Positions 16,578-25,217 of a DNA stretch of 54,097 bases are shown piece after piece (the stretch's first letter is position 1; each line of letters begins with the position of its first letter). The notes under the pieces are model-generated. The model had not been told where the DNA came from and did not search any database. It saw only the letters and a list, made by a program, of their open reading frames with translations. A program made the translations under genes and the position numbers. Origin of the DNA: Bacteroidales bacterium (GTDB lineage: Bacteria > Bacteroidota > Bacteroidia > Bacteroidales > Prolixibacteraceae); contig JAISSS010000056.1 of the NCBI GenBank assembly GCA_031272965.1, positions 1 to 54,097 of the forward strand, read 5' to 3'.

Positions 16578-17894
16578 TTATCCGTTGAGCAGGTGGTCGC
16601 TAAGCGCCTGAAGGGTTGTCTGTTTTTGGGCGGTAGGCACTAATACGGAGATGTTGTAGCGGCTGCCGCCATAGGAAATCATGCGGATAGGGATGCCTTC
16701 CAACGCGGTGAACACTTTGGCGGCGAAGCCGCGCTCTTCGCCCTGAATGTCGCCTACGATACACACTATCGACATGTCGGAATCGACCTCGACCTCACCA
16801 TATTCTTTGAGTTCTTTGACGATTTCGTTGAGCTTGCGGGTGTTGTCGATGGTAAGCGAAACGGCCACTTCCGAGGTCGAAATCATGTCAATCGGGGTTT
16901 TGAATCTCTCGAAAATCTCGAAGAGGCTTTTCATGAATCCGTAAGCCATCAACATCCGGTAAGAGCGGATTTTTATGGCGGTGATGCCGTCTTTTGCGGC
17001 CACCGCTTTAATTCCGGCGCCGGTAGTTTCCGAGGTGATGAGGGTGCCGCTGTCGGCGGGGTTCATGGTGTTTTTAAGGCGGACGGGGATGTTATACACC
17101 TTTGCGGGCATGACGGTCTGCGGATGCAGGATTTTTGCGCCAAAATAGGCCAGCTCGGCTGCCTCACGAAACGAGAGGCGTTCCACTTTTCGGGTCTCTT
17201 TCACGTAGCGCGGGTCGTTGTTGCGGATTCCGTCGATATCTGTCCATATTTGTATTTCGCCGGCGCGGATTGCGGCGCCAATCAGCGATGCCGAGTAGTC
17301 GGAGCCTCCGCGTTGCAGGTTGTCGATGTTGCCCTCATGGTTACGGCAGATAAACCCCTGCGTGATATAATACGTGGCGTTGCCGGTCGCGGTCAGCGCT
17401 GATTTGAGCTTTTCGGAGATTGCAATCAGGTCGGCGGCCTGGTCTTTGTCGATGACCATAAAGTCGAGTGCGGGCAGCAGTTTGGCGTCGTGGCCATTTT
17501 CGAGCAGCAGTATGGTAAAGAGTCCGGTGGAAATCAGCTCTCCCTGTGCCACGACAATTTTTTCTTCGCGTTCGGAAAATTCGCCGGAAGTGAGCGCCCG
17601 CAGTGTGCCGAATGATTCTTCAATCACTGCCATGCCTTTGGCTTTTGATTCCGGCGTTTTGCAGAGTGATGTTACTACGTCGCGGTATTTGCCCTCTAAT
17701 TTGTTGATGTGCATCAGCGCGATGTCTTTGTTGCGCTTTTGAAGGTATCCCGCTATCTCGACCAGCGAGTTGGTAGTACCTGACATGGCCGACAATACGA
17801 CGATTTTTTTATGGCCGTCGGCAATCAGGTTCATCACTACGTTCATGTTTTCGGGGCTGCCTACAGAGGTGCCGCCAAATTTCAAAACATTCAT
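16578..17894 (-). CDS. lysC: Aspartate kinase
   Basis: Catalyses phosphorylation of aspartate, the first step to lysine, threonine, methionine and diaminopimelate. The kinase domain begins KFGGTSVGSPENM at residue 4 and runs to about 285, with TDIDGIRNNDPR inside; two ACT domains occupy about 300-438. There is no homoserine dehydrogenase domain, so this is the monofunctional form (438 residues, usual length). The frame is open to 17906, but the ATG at 17894 gives the canonical N-terminus. It follows clpX by 41-53 bp and may be read from the clp transcript. A 13-bp palindrome (CAAGTT-A-AACTTG, 17904-17916) lies at its start. Confidence 0.92.
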   Translation of the reverse strand: MNVLKFGGTSVGSPENMNVVMNLIADGHKKIVVLSAMSGTTNSLVEIAGYLQKRNKDIALMHINKLEGKYRDVVTSLCKTPESKAKGMAVIEESFGTLRALTSGEFSEREEKIVVAQGELISTGLFTILLLENGHDAKLLPALDFMVIDKDQAADLIAISEKLKSALTATGNATYYITQGFICRNHEGNIDNLQRGGSDYSASLIGAAIRAGEIQIWTDIDGIRNNDPRYVKETRKVERLSFREAAELAYFGAKILHPQTVMPAKVYNIPVRLKNTMNPADSGTLITSETTGAGIKAVAAKDGITAIKIRSYRMLMAYGFMKSLFEIFERFKTPIDMISTSEVAVSLTIDNTRKLNEIVKELKEYGEVEVDSDMSIVCIVGDIQGEERGFAAKVFTALEGIPIRMISYGGSRYNISVLVPTAQKQTTLQALSDHLLNG

Positions 17895-17947
17895 GTGCTT
17901 TTGCAAGTTAAACTTGAAATAATCAGTTGTTTATGAACTTATGTTTA

Positions 17948-19159
17948 TTATCCGGCTTTCAGGCGGATGGAATCTCTGTCGAGTTTGTCCATCGCATATT
18001 CCTTGGTGATACGCAGTTGGGACACGTTTTCGGAGGGGAACTCAAACATGGCGTCGGTCATGACGCTTTCGCAGATGCTGCGCAGTCCGCGAGCTCCGAG
18101 GTTATATTCCAACGCCTTGTCCACGATAAATTGTAGCGCTTCTTCGTCGAAGGTGAGCTCTATGCCGTCTAATTCGAAGAGTTTTATATACTGTTTTATC
18201 AGCGAATTTTTCGGTTCGGTGAGTATGCTTCGCAGGGCGGCGCGGTCGAGCGGTTCGAGGTATGCCAATACCGGAAGGCGGCCTATGATTTCGGGAATCA
18301 GCCCATAACTTTTCAGGTCTTGCGGGGCGACATACTGTATCATGTTGTCGCGGTCGAGCTGTTGAATGCGGCGTTGGGCGCCATAGCCTACCACTTTGGT
18401 GTTCAGGCGGTTAGCGATTTTCTTCTCTATGCCGTCGAAAGCGCCGCCGCAGATGAACAGTATATTTTTGGTGTCCACCTGAATCATTTTCTGTTCGGGG
18501 TGCTTCCGTCCGCCCTGTGGGGGGACGGAAACTACGGCGCCTTCGAGTAGCTTGAGCAGGCCTTGCTGAACGCCTTCGCCGGACACGTCGCGGGTAATAG
18601 AGGGGTTGTCGCCTTTGCGGGCGATTTTGTCGAGCTCGTCAATAAAGACTATTCCTTTTTCGGCGGCCTCTACGTCATAGTCGGCGGCTTGTAGCAGGCG
18701 CGAGAGCAGGCTTTCCACATCTTCGCCCACATATCCTGCTTCGGTCAGCACTGTGGCGTCAACGATTGCAAACGGCACATTGAGCATCCTGGCAATAGTC
18801 CGCGCCAGCAGCGTCTTTCCCGTGCCGGTCTGTCCCACTAAGATGATGTTCGACTTCTCAATTTCGGTGCCGTCAGTGACGTCCTTATGTATCAGCCGTT
18901 TATAGTGGTTATATACGGCCACTGAAAGCACTTTTTTAGCGTGGTGCTGTCCGATAACATATTCGTCAAGGAACTGTTTTATTTCCACCGGCTTTTTCAG
19001 CTTGATATGTGCAGGATAGCTGCCGCTCTTTTTTTCCGTGGCATTTGTTATTATATCATAGGCCTGCCGGATGCAATCCTCGCAGATATACGCCTCAGTA
19101 CCGGATAGGAGTACTGAAATCTCTTTCTGTGTGCGGCCACAAAATGAACACCTGTCCAT
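17948..19159 (-). CDS. clpX: ATP-dependent Clp protease ATP-binding subunit ClpX
   Basis: AAA+ unfoldase that delivers substrates to ClpP. The N-terminal zinc-binding domain has C4, C7, C26 and C29. The AAA+ core has Walker A GQTGTGKT, Walker [11 protein letters not shown] and a sensor-2 region (GARGLRSI). The 403-residue length is normal. It lies 26 bp downstream of clpP, giving the common order tig-clpP-clpX. Confidence 0.97.
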   Translation of the reverse strand: MDRCSFCGRTQKEISVLLSGTEAYICEDCIRQAYDIITNATEKKSGSYPAHIKLKKPVEIKQFLDEYVIGQHHAKKVLSVAVYNHYKRLIHKDVTDGTEIEKSNIILVGQTGTGKTLLARTIARMLNVPFAIVDATVLTEAGYVGEDVESLLSRLLQAADYDVEAAEKGIVFIDELDKIARKGDNPSITRDVSGEGVQQGLLKLLEGAVVSVPPQGGRKHPEQKMIQVDTKNILFICGGAFDGIEKKIANRLNTKVVGYGAQRRIQQLDRDNMIQYVAPQDLKSYGLIPEIIGRLPVLAYLEPLDRAALRSILTEPKNSLIKQYIKLFELDGIELTFDEEALQFIVDKALEYNLGARGLRSICESVMTDAMFEFPSENVSQLRITKEYAMDKLDRDSIRLKAG

Positions 19160-19185
19160 GGTTTTAATTTTCTGTGCGATGGTAT

Positions 19186-19857
19186 TTAATTTTTTGTTAA
19201 GACTTCATCAATAATTCCATAGACTTTAGCCTCTTCGGAGGTCATCCAGTAGTCGCGGTCGGAATCCCGTTCCACTTCTTCTATGGATTTGCCGGAATGG
19301 TGGGCGATGATTTGGTACAGTTCGCCCTTGAGTTTGGATATTTCACGGAAAGTGATTTCTATGTCGGAGGCGGGGCCTTGTACGCCGCCGGAGGGCTGGT
19401 GAATCATCACGCGGGAGTGGGGCAGGGCCGAGCGTTTGCCATTGGCGCCTGCGCAGAGCAGCACGGCCGCCATCGATGCGGCTATGCCCGTGCAGATGGT
19501 GTGCACTTCGGGCTTGATGTATTGCATGGTGTCGTAGATACCCAGCCCCGCATATACGGCGCCGCCAGGCGAGTTGAGATATATCTGAATGTCTTTACCG
19601 GGGTCGGATGATTCCAGAAACAGCAACTGCGCCTGAATGATGTTGGCAACATAGTCGTCTATTGGTGTCCCCAGAAAGATGATGCGGTCCATCATCAGGC
19701 GGGAAAAGACATCCATTGCAACCACATTCATTTGCCGCTCCTCAATGATGTTGGGGGTCAGGCTGTCAGTGATAGCCGACGTATAGCGATGCAGGTTCAT
19801 GCTGCTGATGCCGCGATGTCCTGTCGCATATTTCTTAAATTCGTCGTTATTGAACAT
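19186..19857 (-). CDS. clpP: ATP-dependent Clp protease proteolytic subunit ClpP
   Basis: Serine peptidase subunit of the ClpXP complex. The catalytic triad reads S128 (GIAASMAA), H153 (VMIHQPSGG) and D202 (DSDRDYW). The first 30 residues are longer than in E. coli ClpP and may include a propeptide. It follows tig by 30 bp in the same operon. Confidence 0.97.
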   Translation of the reverse strand: MFNNDEFKKYATGHRGISSMNLHRYTSAITDSLTPNIIEERQMNVVAMDVFSRLMMDRIIFLGTPIDDYVANIIQAQLLFLESSDPGKDIQIYLNSPGGAVYAGLGIYDTMQYIKPEVHTICTGIAASMAAVLLCAGANGKRSALPHSRVMIHQPSGGVQGPASDIEITFREISKLKGELYQIIAHHSGKSIEEVERDSDRDYWMTSEEAKVYGIIDEVLTKN

Positions 19858-19887
19858 GTTTTCGTGTCTATTTATATTGATGACCGG

Positions 19888-21237
19888 CTATTCGGTCATT
19901 AGCCGGTTAAATTCGTCTTCGCTAAGATGTTCCTCTTTCAAGGTAACGCTTTCGCGGATGAGGGCGAAAATCTTGTCGTCGCATACGCGGTTGGTGAAGC
20001 GGCGGACGTCTTCATCATTTTGCAGCAGGCGGTCGGCATGGCGGGCCACGGTCTCGTCGGAAACGTTAATCATTCCGTAATAGCTTCGCAGCTGCTGGCG
20101 GGTATATTCGCGGGCAAAAGTAACTGTCTCGTCCTCTGTTATCTCTATATTATGAGTTTTCTGTACCTGATTGCGAATCAGCTGCCAGCGCAGGTCGGAG
20201 AGGAACGCCGGAAATTCGGCCTCAATCTGCTCGTCAGTCATAGCTTTGTCGCCGGTTTTCAGCCATCGTTTCAGCAGCTCTTCGGGCAGTTCCATCGGGG
20301 TGTTATTGATGTAATACTTTCTGGCGTCCATAGCGAACTTGTAGCGGCTTGAATTTGCGAAGCTGCCTGCGATTTGGTTGCGGATAGCCGCGGTGAAGTC
20401 GGCGGCGGTTTTCACGTCCGTGTCAGCGCCGAATATGGTGGTGAAGAGTTCTTCGTTAAGCTCTGCGGGTTGCCGGTGCAGTATTTCGGTAATGGTAGCG
20501 GAGAAATTGGCGTCGGCTTTTGCGGCCTCTTCGCGTGGCAGGTTAAACATGTGATGTATTTCTGCTTCATCAAAGGTCTTTGCAGGATTGAGCTGTAGTG
20601 TATCGCCGATATGTTTGCCGACGAGTTCGGTTTTTATGTTATCATCCTTCAGATAGGACAGCCCAAAGAGAACGTTGTCGGTGGAGATACCGTCCGATTT
20701 GGGGGCGCCTTCGGCGTCAAGCTCGACGAATGTTGCCCGCACGAGGTCGTTAGCGCTGATTTCCTCGGCAGGAACGTTCTTGCCTAACTCGGTCAGATAG
20801 CTGTCCACCTGTCTGTTAACTGTTTCCTCGGACACGTTCACGTGGTAGAAGGGCAGTTCAACGGAAGTGTCAATCTTCACTGTGATAGACGGCGACAGTG
20901 CTACATCGAAGACGAACACGTAGTCGTCCTGCTTGCCCCACTCAATTACAGGCTGGCTCTCGGCTTGCATGGGCTCGCCGAGTACGCTCATCTGTTCGGC
21001 CTTAAAATATTGGGATAAGTTATTAGACAGCAATTTATTGACCTCTTCGGCGGTGGCGGCGGGGCGATACAGTTTGTTGACGATGGCGGCAGGGACTTTT
21101 CCCCGTCTGAACCCCGGCATCTGTACTTTCTTCCGGTAGTCGTTCATCGATTTCTCAACCGAGGATTCATAATCGGACTTCTCGATTTTCACAGTAACTA
21201 CAGCGCTCACGCCATTCACTTCTTTTGTAATATCCAT
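19888..21237 (-). CDS. tig: Trigger factor
   Basis: Ribosome-associated chaperone that meets nascent chains at the exit tunnel. The N-terminal domain carries the ribosome-binding loop GFRRGKVP near residue 45. The middle region (about 150-240) occupies the place of the peptidyl-prolyl isomerase domain and is divergent, as in other Bacteroidetes. A helical C-terminal domain follows (to 449). It starts 26 bp after tRNA-Leu and heads tig-clpP-clpX. Confidence 0.9.
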   Translation of the reverse strand: MDITKEVNGVSAVVTVKIEKSDYESSVEKSMNDYRKKVQMPGFRRGKVPAAIVNKLYRPAATAEEVNKLLSNNLSQYFKAEQMSVLGEPMQAESQPVIEWGKQDDYVFVFDVALSPSITVKIDTSVELPFYHVNVSEETVNRQVDSYLTELGKNVPAEEISANDLVRATFVELDAEGAPKSDGISTDNVLFGLSYLKDDNIKTELVGKHIGDTLQLNPAKTFDEAEIHHMFNLPREEAAKADANFSATITEILHRQPAELNEELFTTIFGADTDVKTAADFTAAIRNQIAGSFANSSRYKFAMDARKYYINNTPMELPEELLKRWLKTGDKAMTDEQIEAEFPAFLSDLRWQLIRNQVQKTHNIEITEDETVTFAREYTRQQLRSYYGMINVSDETVARHADRLLQNDEDVRRFTNRVCDDKIFALIRESVTLKEEHLSEDEFNRLMTE

Positions 21238-21263
21238 ATTATCAACATTTTACTTTTAAAGAG

Positions 21264-21345
21264 TACGGACGGAGGGACTCGAACCCTCAAGCCGTGAGGC
21301 ACCAGATCCTAAGTCTGGCGCGGGTACCAATTTCGCCACGTCCGC
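21264..21345 (-). tRNA. tRNA-Leu (anticodon UAG)
   Basis: The minus strand folds as an 82-nt class II tRNA: acceptor stem GCGGACG/CGTCCGT (first pair G-U), anticodon stem CCAGA/TCTGG with loop CTTAGGA (anticodon TAG, reading CUN), long variable arm, T arm GAGGGTTCGAGTCCCTC, and discriminator A73. CCA is not encoded. It precedes tig by 26 bp and probably shares its promoter. Confidence 0.96.
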
Positions 21346-21367
21346 ATAAACGCCTTTTCAGGCGGCG

Positions 21368-21375
21368 CAAAGATA
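21368..21375 (-). promoter_or_regulatory. -7 element upstream of tRNA-Leu and tig
   Basis: TATCTTTG on the minus strand, exact match, with TTG at a plausible -33 distance. A small hairpin (CGCC-TTTTCA-GGCG) lies between it and the tRNA 5' end. It probably drives the tRNA together with tig-clpP-clpX. Confidence 0.6.
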
Positions 21376-21437
21376 GCTATTTTTCCAATATGCAATGAAT
21401 TTATGCGCTTTTTTTTGGTGAAATGTAAAGTAATACG

Positions 21438-22058
21438 CTATAAACTGCCGTCATGCTCATACACAATGACAATAATACTGCGGGGGCCATGCATCCCTTT
21501 CACTAAGGTCTTTTCGATGTCGGCAGTACGGCTGGGGCCGGTGATATTGCTGATTAGTGATGGCAAATTATCACCATATTTTTGACGCATGTTCTTTATG
21601 GCGTCATCTAAATATGCTACTGTCTGTTCTTTGGCGGCAATAACCACATGAATTTCGGGGAACACGTGCAGCCTGCGGCCTGACGCCCCCGCCGAGCTAA
21701 TCATTACCGAACCGGTGTGGGCCACGAGAAACTCACACGGGGTAATACCTACATGCGGGTCGTCGAGGTCGTTAGACAGGGCTACGTGTGCGGAGAGCAG
21801 CTGCCGCAGCTTCGGGTCGAGGCATACCGTAGTCCCCCAGCTTTCGTTACGGCTCAACTGCCCCACGAGTTGCGCGGCAGTTTCGGATGTGGCGGTCAGG
21901 AATACCCGTCCGCCAAGCGGCTCTAAATTAGCCTTGAACGTTTCAAACTTGTCGGCTATCGGGGTGGCATAAATGTCGGCGCTGAAATCGGGGGTGGCTA
22001 ACGGCGCCGCGCTGGCGGCAGCCTTCAGCCGGTTGAGGATATTTTCGCGGGCGCTCAT
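21438..22058 (-). CDS. LUD-domain protein (LutC/YkgG family)
   Basis: A 206-residue protein of the LutC-type LUD family, whose members take part in lactate oxidation complexes (LutABC) or unknown roles. Recognisable parts are the N-terminal helix (ARENILNRLKAA) and the C-terminal GPSRTADIEKTLVKGMHGP motif typical of the family. LutA and LutB are not nearby. It follows ftsH by 5 bp, a neighbour relation common in Bacteroidales, so it belongs to the rsfS-ftsH-LUD transcript. Its exact role is unknown. Confidence 0.85.
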   Translation of the reverse strand: MSARENILNRLKAAASAAPLATPDFSADIYATPIADKFETFKANLEPLGGRVFLTATSETAAQLVGQLSRNESWGTTVCLDPKLRQLLSAHVALSNDLDDPHVGITPCEFLVAHTGSVMISSAGASGRRLHVFPEIHVVIAAKEQTVAYLDDAIKNMRQKYGDNLPSLISNITGPSRTADIEKTLVKGMHGPRSIIVIVYEHDGSL

Positions 22059-22063
22059 GGCGG

Positions 22064-24010
22064 TTAATTATTGCTGTCGTCGTGGTTCTCCGGTGTTTCC
22101 CACGGACGTTTCCCGAAAATTTCTTCGAGGTCTTCGCCGAAAATCACTTCCCTGTCGAGCAGGCGCTCGGCTAATTGCCGGTGTCCGTCGGCGTTTTCTT
22201 TCAGTATATGCAAGGCCCGCTGATACTGCTCTTCGATGAGGCGTTTTGATTCGGCGTCAATAATTTCGGCCGTTTTTTCGCTGTAGGGCTTGCCGAATGT
22301 GTAATCGCTCTGGCCGGAGGAATCGTAGAAGCTGAGGTTGCCTATTTTATCGCTCATGCCGAAGATACTAATCATGGCGTAGGCGGTCTTTGTAACTTTT
22401 TCGAGGTCGTTTTGGGCGCCCGAAGAGATGGTGCTGAACACTAACTGCTCGGCAGCACGTCCGCCGAGTGTGGAGCATATTTCGTCGAGCAGCTGTTCTT
22501 TGGTGGTCAGTGAGCGCTCTTCCGGCAGGTACCATGCTGCGCCGAGGGCTTTGCCGCGTGGCACGATGGTTACTTTCACTAACGGGTGGGCATATTGCAG
22601 CTTCCAGCTGATAGTGGCGTGGCCGGCCTCGTGGTATGCTATGCGCTGTTTCTCGTCTTTTGAGATGATTTTATTTTTCTTCTCCAGGCCGCCGACGATT
22701 CTGTCAACGGCGTCCAGGAAGTCCTGCTTTTGCACATCCTGGTGGTCGTTTCGGGCGGCAATGAGGGCGGCCTCGTTGCAGACGTTGGCGATGTCGGCGC
22801 CGGAGAATCCGGGCGTCTGTCTGGCGAGGAAAGCCACATTAACCTCTGCGGCGAGCTTCAGCGGGCGCAGATGCACCTCAAAGATTTCTTTCCGCTCGTT
22901 GAGGTCGGGCAGTTCCACATGTATCTGGCGGTCGAAGCGACCGGCCCGCATGAGGGCGCGGTCGAGGATGTCGGCGCGGTTGGTCGCGGCCAGTATTATG
23001 ACCCGCGAATTGGTATCGAAGCCGTCCATCTCGGTGAGCAGCTGGTTGAGGGTGTTCTCACGCTCGTCGTTGGCGCCGAAGTTGGGGTTGCGTCCGCGGG
23101 CGCGTCCTATGGCGTCTATCTCATCGATGAACACTATACATGGCGATTTCTCTTTGGCCTGTTTGAAGAGGTCTCTCACCCGCGAGGCGCCTACCCCTAC
23201 AAACATCTCCACGAAGTCGGAGCCGGACATTGAGAAGAACGGCACGTTGGCCTCGCCGGCGACGGCTTTTGCCAGCAGGGTTTTCCCTGTTCCCGGAGGG
23301 CCCACCAACAAGGCGCCTTTGGGAATTTTCCCGCCAAGTTTTGTGTATTTTTCGGGATTCTTCAGGAACTCTACAATTTCTTCCACTTCCTGCTTGGCTT
23401 CCGACAGGCCTGCAACGTCATTAAACGTGATGTTTACATGCGAATCGCGGTCGAAAATCTTGGCCTGTGATTTGCCCACACTGAAGATGTTGCCTGCGCC
23501 ACCGTTGCGGCTCATACGCTTGAATATCCACCACCAGAACAGTATTATGAGCAGCAGAGGCAATATGAATTGCGCAAATTGCCCCCATATCGTGCTCTCG
23601 TCTTTCTTTTCGGGATATATCTTGTCTGAGTCGGCGAACTCTGCCTGAGCATCTTTGAGGTCCTGCAAAAAAGTCTCCACAGAGCCAATCTTGAAGTAGA
23701 ACTGCGGCCCGTTTTCGTCAGGCGCCCCGTTCCACAACCCTGAAGGGAACTGCGTGGCGTAGTCTGCATAGCGGTCTTTCTTGAGGTATATCTCGACCAT
23801 ATTATCGCCGATAATATCCATACGTTTGATATCGTGGCGCTCCAGCATGGTGTTTTTCACCTCTCTCCAATCGGTACGGACGGGACGGCTTCCGCCAAAC
23901 AGCGTAAATCCTATCAGTCCGAGCAGAACTAATATATATATCCATGTGGGGTTAAAGCGCTGGCCTCGTTCCACAGGCTTCGGTGGCTTCTGATTACTGT
24001 TGTCTGTCAT
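22064..24010 (-). CDS. ftsH: ATP-dependent zinc metalloprotease FtsH
   Basis: Membrane-bound AAA+ protease that degrades unassembled membrane proteins and regulatory proteins. Two transmembrane helices (about 23-40 and 146-164) flank a periplasmic domain. Walker A is GPPGTGKT (237-244), Walker [10 protein letters not shown], and the second region of homology is [12 protein letters not shown]. The zinc site is HEAGH (460-464). The 648-residue length is usual. It lies 7 bp after rsfS. Confidence 0.97.
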   Translation of the reverse strand: MTDNSNQKPPKPVERGQRFNPTWIYILVLLGLIGFTLFGGSRPVRTDWREVKNTMLERHDIKRMDIIGDNMVEIYLKKDRYADYATQFPSGLWNGAPDENGPQFYFKIGSVETFLQDLKDAQAEFADSDKIYPEKKDESTIWGQFAQFILPLLLIILFWWWIFKRMSRNGGAGNIFSVGKSQAKIFDRDSHVNITFNDVAGLSEAKQEVEEIVEFLKNPEKYTKLGGKIPKGALLVGPPGTGKTLLAKAVAGEANVPFFSMSGSDFVEMFVGVGASRVRDLFKQAKEKSPCIVFIDEIDAIGRARGRNPNFGANDERENTLNQLLTEMDGFDTNSRVIILAATNRADILDRALMRAGRFDRQIHVELPDLNERKEIFEVHLRPLKLAAEVNVAFLARQTPGFSGADIANVCNEAALIAARNDHQDVQKQDFLDAVDRIVGGLEKKNKIISKDEKQRIAYHEAGHATISWKLQYAHPLVKVTIVPRGKALGAAWYLPEERSLTTKEQLLDEICSTLGGRAAEQLVFSTISSGAQNDLEKVTKTAYAMISIFGMSDKIGNLSFYDSSGQSDYTFGKPYSEKTAEIIDAESKRLIEEQYQRALHILKENADGHRQLAERLLDREVIFGEDLEEIFGKRPWETPENHDDSNN

Positions 24011-24017
24011 ACTAAAG

Positions 24018-24422
24018 TTAAATGTTAATCCTGGCTAACGGAGCGTCAGCCCAAAGGTTCTCAAGGTCATAGAAGCTACGCGCCTCGTGGTGGAACACAT
24101 GTACCATCACATCGGCATAATCAAGCAACACCCATCTCGAATTTTTGTACCCGTCTTTATGCCATGCCGTCTCTCCGGCCAGCTCGCTGACGGTATCCTC
24201 TACCGAGTGGGCAATAGCGTCAACATGCGTGGTAGAATTGCCATGACAAATGACGAAACAGGCACATTCGCTGTGATTGATTTTATCCAAATCTATCGTA
24301 ACGACATTCAAGCCTTTTTTGCGGGCAATACCCTCCAAAATCGCATTCAACAGCTGTTGGGAGGTCATCTCTATCCCACTCTTGGCGTCCACTTCTATCA
24401 GACTTTCTTTTGCTACTTCCAA
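24018..24422 (-). CDS. rsfS: Ribosome silencing factor RsfS
   Basis: Binds ribosomal protein uL14 and blocks subunit joining under nutrient limitation. Family marks are CFVICHGNSTTHVDAIA, the string WVLLDYADVMVHVFH, and the C-terminal FYDLENLW. The frame opens with TTG at 24422; the ATG at 24368 (MTSQQLLNAI) gives a 116-residue protein nearer the family norm and is an equally good start. First gene of rsfS-ftsH-LUD. Confidence 0.92.
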   Translation of the reverse strand: MEVAKESLIEVDAKSGIEMTSQQLLNAILEGIARKKGLNVVTIDLDKINHSECACFVICHGNSTTHVDAIAHSVEDTVSELAGETAWHKDGYKNSRWVLLDYADVMVHVFHHEARSFYDLENLWADAPLARINI

Positions 24423-24444
24423 ATTTTATTATTTAATTCAGCCG

Positions 24445-24452
24445 CAAAGATA
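24445..24452 (-). promoter_or_regulatory. -7 element of the rsfS-ftsH operon
   Basis: TATCTTTG on the minus strand, exact match, predicting transcription from about 24438. Confidence 0.6.
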
Positions 24453-24587
24453 ATCAATTATTGACTACCATAATATCTTTCAGTATGCTATTAATGATTT
24501 TTTAATCTTACCGGACGAATGAAGATGTGTATTTGCCAGCAAATTGTTTATATAGAAAATTAATGATTAACTTTAAAAAAGAAACTT

Positions 24588-25202
24588 ATGATATTTGGTT
24601 ATATTCGTGTCAGTACCGACAAGCAGACGGTGAGTAATCAGCGGTTTGAAATCAACGGCTTTTGCAGCAGGAATGTGCTGGTGGTTGACAGGTGGATTGA
24701 GGAGACCATTTCCGGCACAAAGAAGGTGCATGAGCGGAAGCTCGGTCAACTCATACAGAACATGCAGCGGGGAGACATCCTGATATGCTCGGAACTGTCG
24801 CGATTAGGGCGGAATTTGCTTATGATTATGGGCATCCTCAATGAATGTATGAATCGCGACATTCAGGTATGGACGATAAAAGACAACTACCGGTTGGGCA
24901 GCGACATCAGTTCAAAGGTGCTGGCTTTCGCCTTCGGACTGGCCGCCGAAATAGAGCGTAATCTGATTTCGCAGCGCACAAAAGAGGCTCTTGCCCGCAA
25001 GCGGGCGGAAGGCACAACACTGGGGCGTCCCAAAGGCAGCAAATCGCAGGTGAAAAAACTCACCGGACGGGAGGCCGAAATACAACGACTGATGGAGAAA
25101 AACATCTCCCAATCGGACATCGCCCGCATTATGGGCGTCCATCGGATGACCGTCGCCGCCTACTTGAAAAGCCTGCAGTGTAACCGGCAAATTATTCCAT
25201 GA
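24588..25202 (+). CDS. Mpi-like serine DNA invertase
   Basis: Small serine recombinase (204 residues) that cuts and rejoins DNA at paired short sites. The resolvase domain starts MIFGYIRVSTDKQT with nucleophile S9 and contains SELSRLGRN and the long-helix region KVLAFAFGLAAEIERNLISQ. A C-terminal helix-turn-helix (about 165-198, SQSDIARIMGVHRMT) binds DNA. The sequence is very close to the master invertase Mpi of Bacteroides fragilis, which flips many dispersed promoters in trans. No inverted repeats are seen next to this gene, fitting a trans-acting role; the candidate target is the segment at 2185-2430. The gene stands alone between rsfS (divergent) and a convergent gene whose stop is 15 bp away. 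Confidence 0.9.
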   Translation: MIFGYIRVSTDKQTVSNQRFEINGFCSRNVLVVDRWIEETISGTKKVHERKLGQLIQNMQRGDILICSELSRLGRNLLMIMGILNECMNRDIQVWTIKDNYRLGSDISSKVLAFAFGLAAEIERNLISQRTKEALARKRAEGTTLGRPKGSKSQVKKLTGREAEIQRLMEKNISQSDIARIMGVHRMTVAAYLKSLQCNRQIIP

Positions 25203-25217
25203 TGTCTGCGGATAGCT

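Noticed and set aside
17904-17916. Palindrome CAAGTT-A-AACTTG as an operator of lysC
   Set aside because: It lies at the predicted start codon region within a probable read-through transcript and is a single short dyad; chance occurrence cannot be excluded.
22428-23648. Long plus-strand open frame (406 codons) opposite ftsH
   Set aside because: It lies wholly antisense to ftsH, is rich in Ser/Arg and reads as the reverse-strand shadow of a codon-biased gene.
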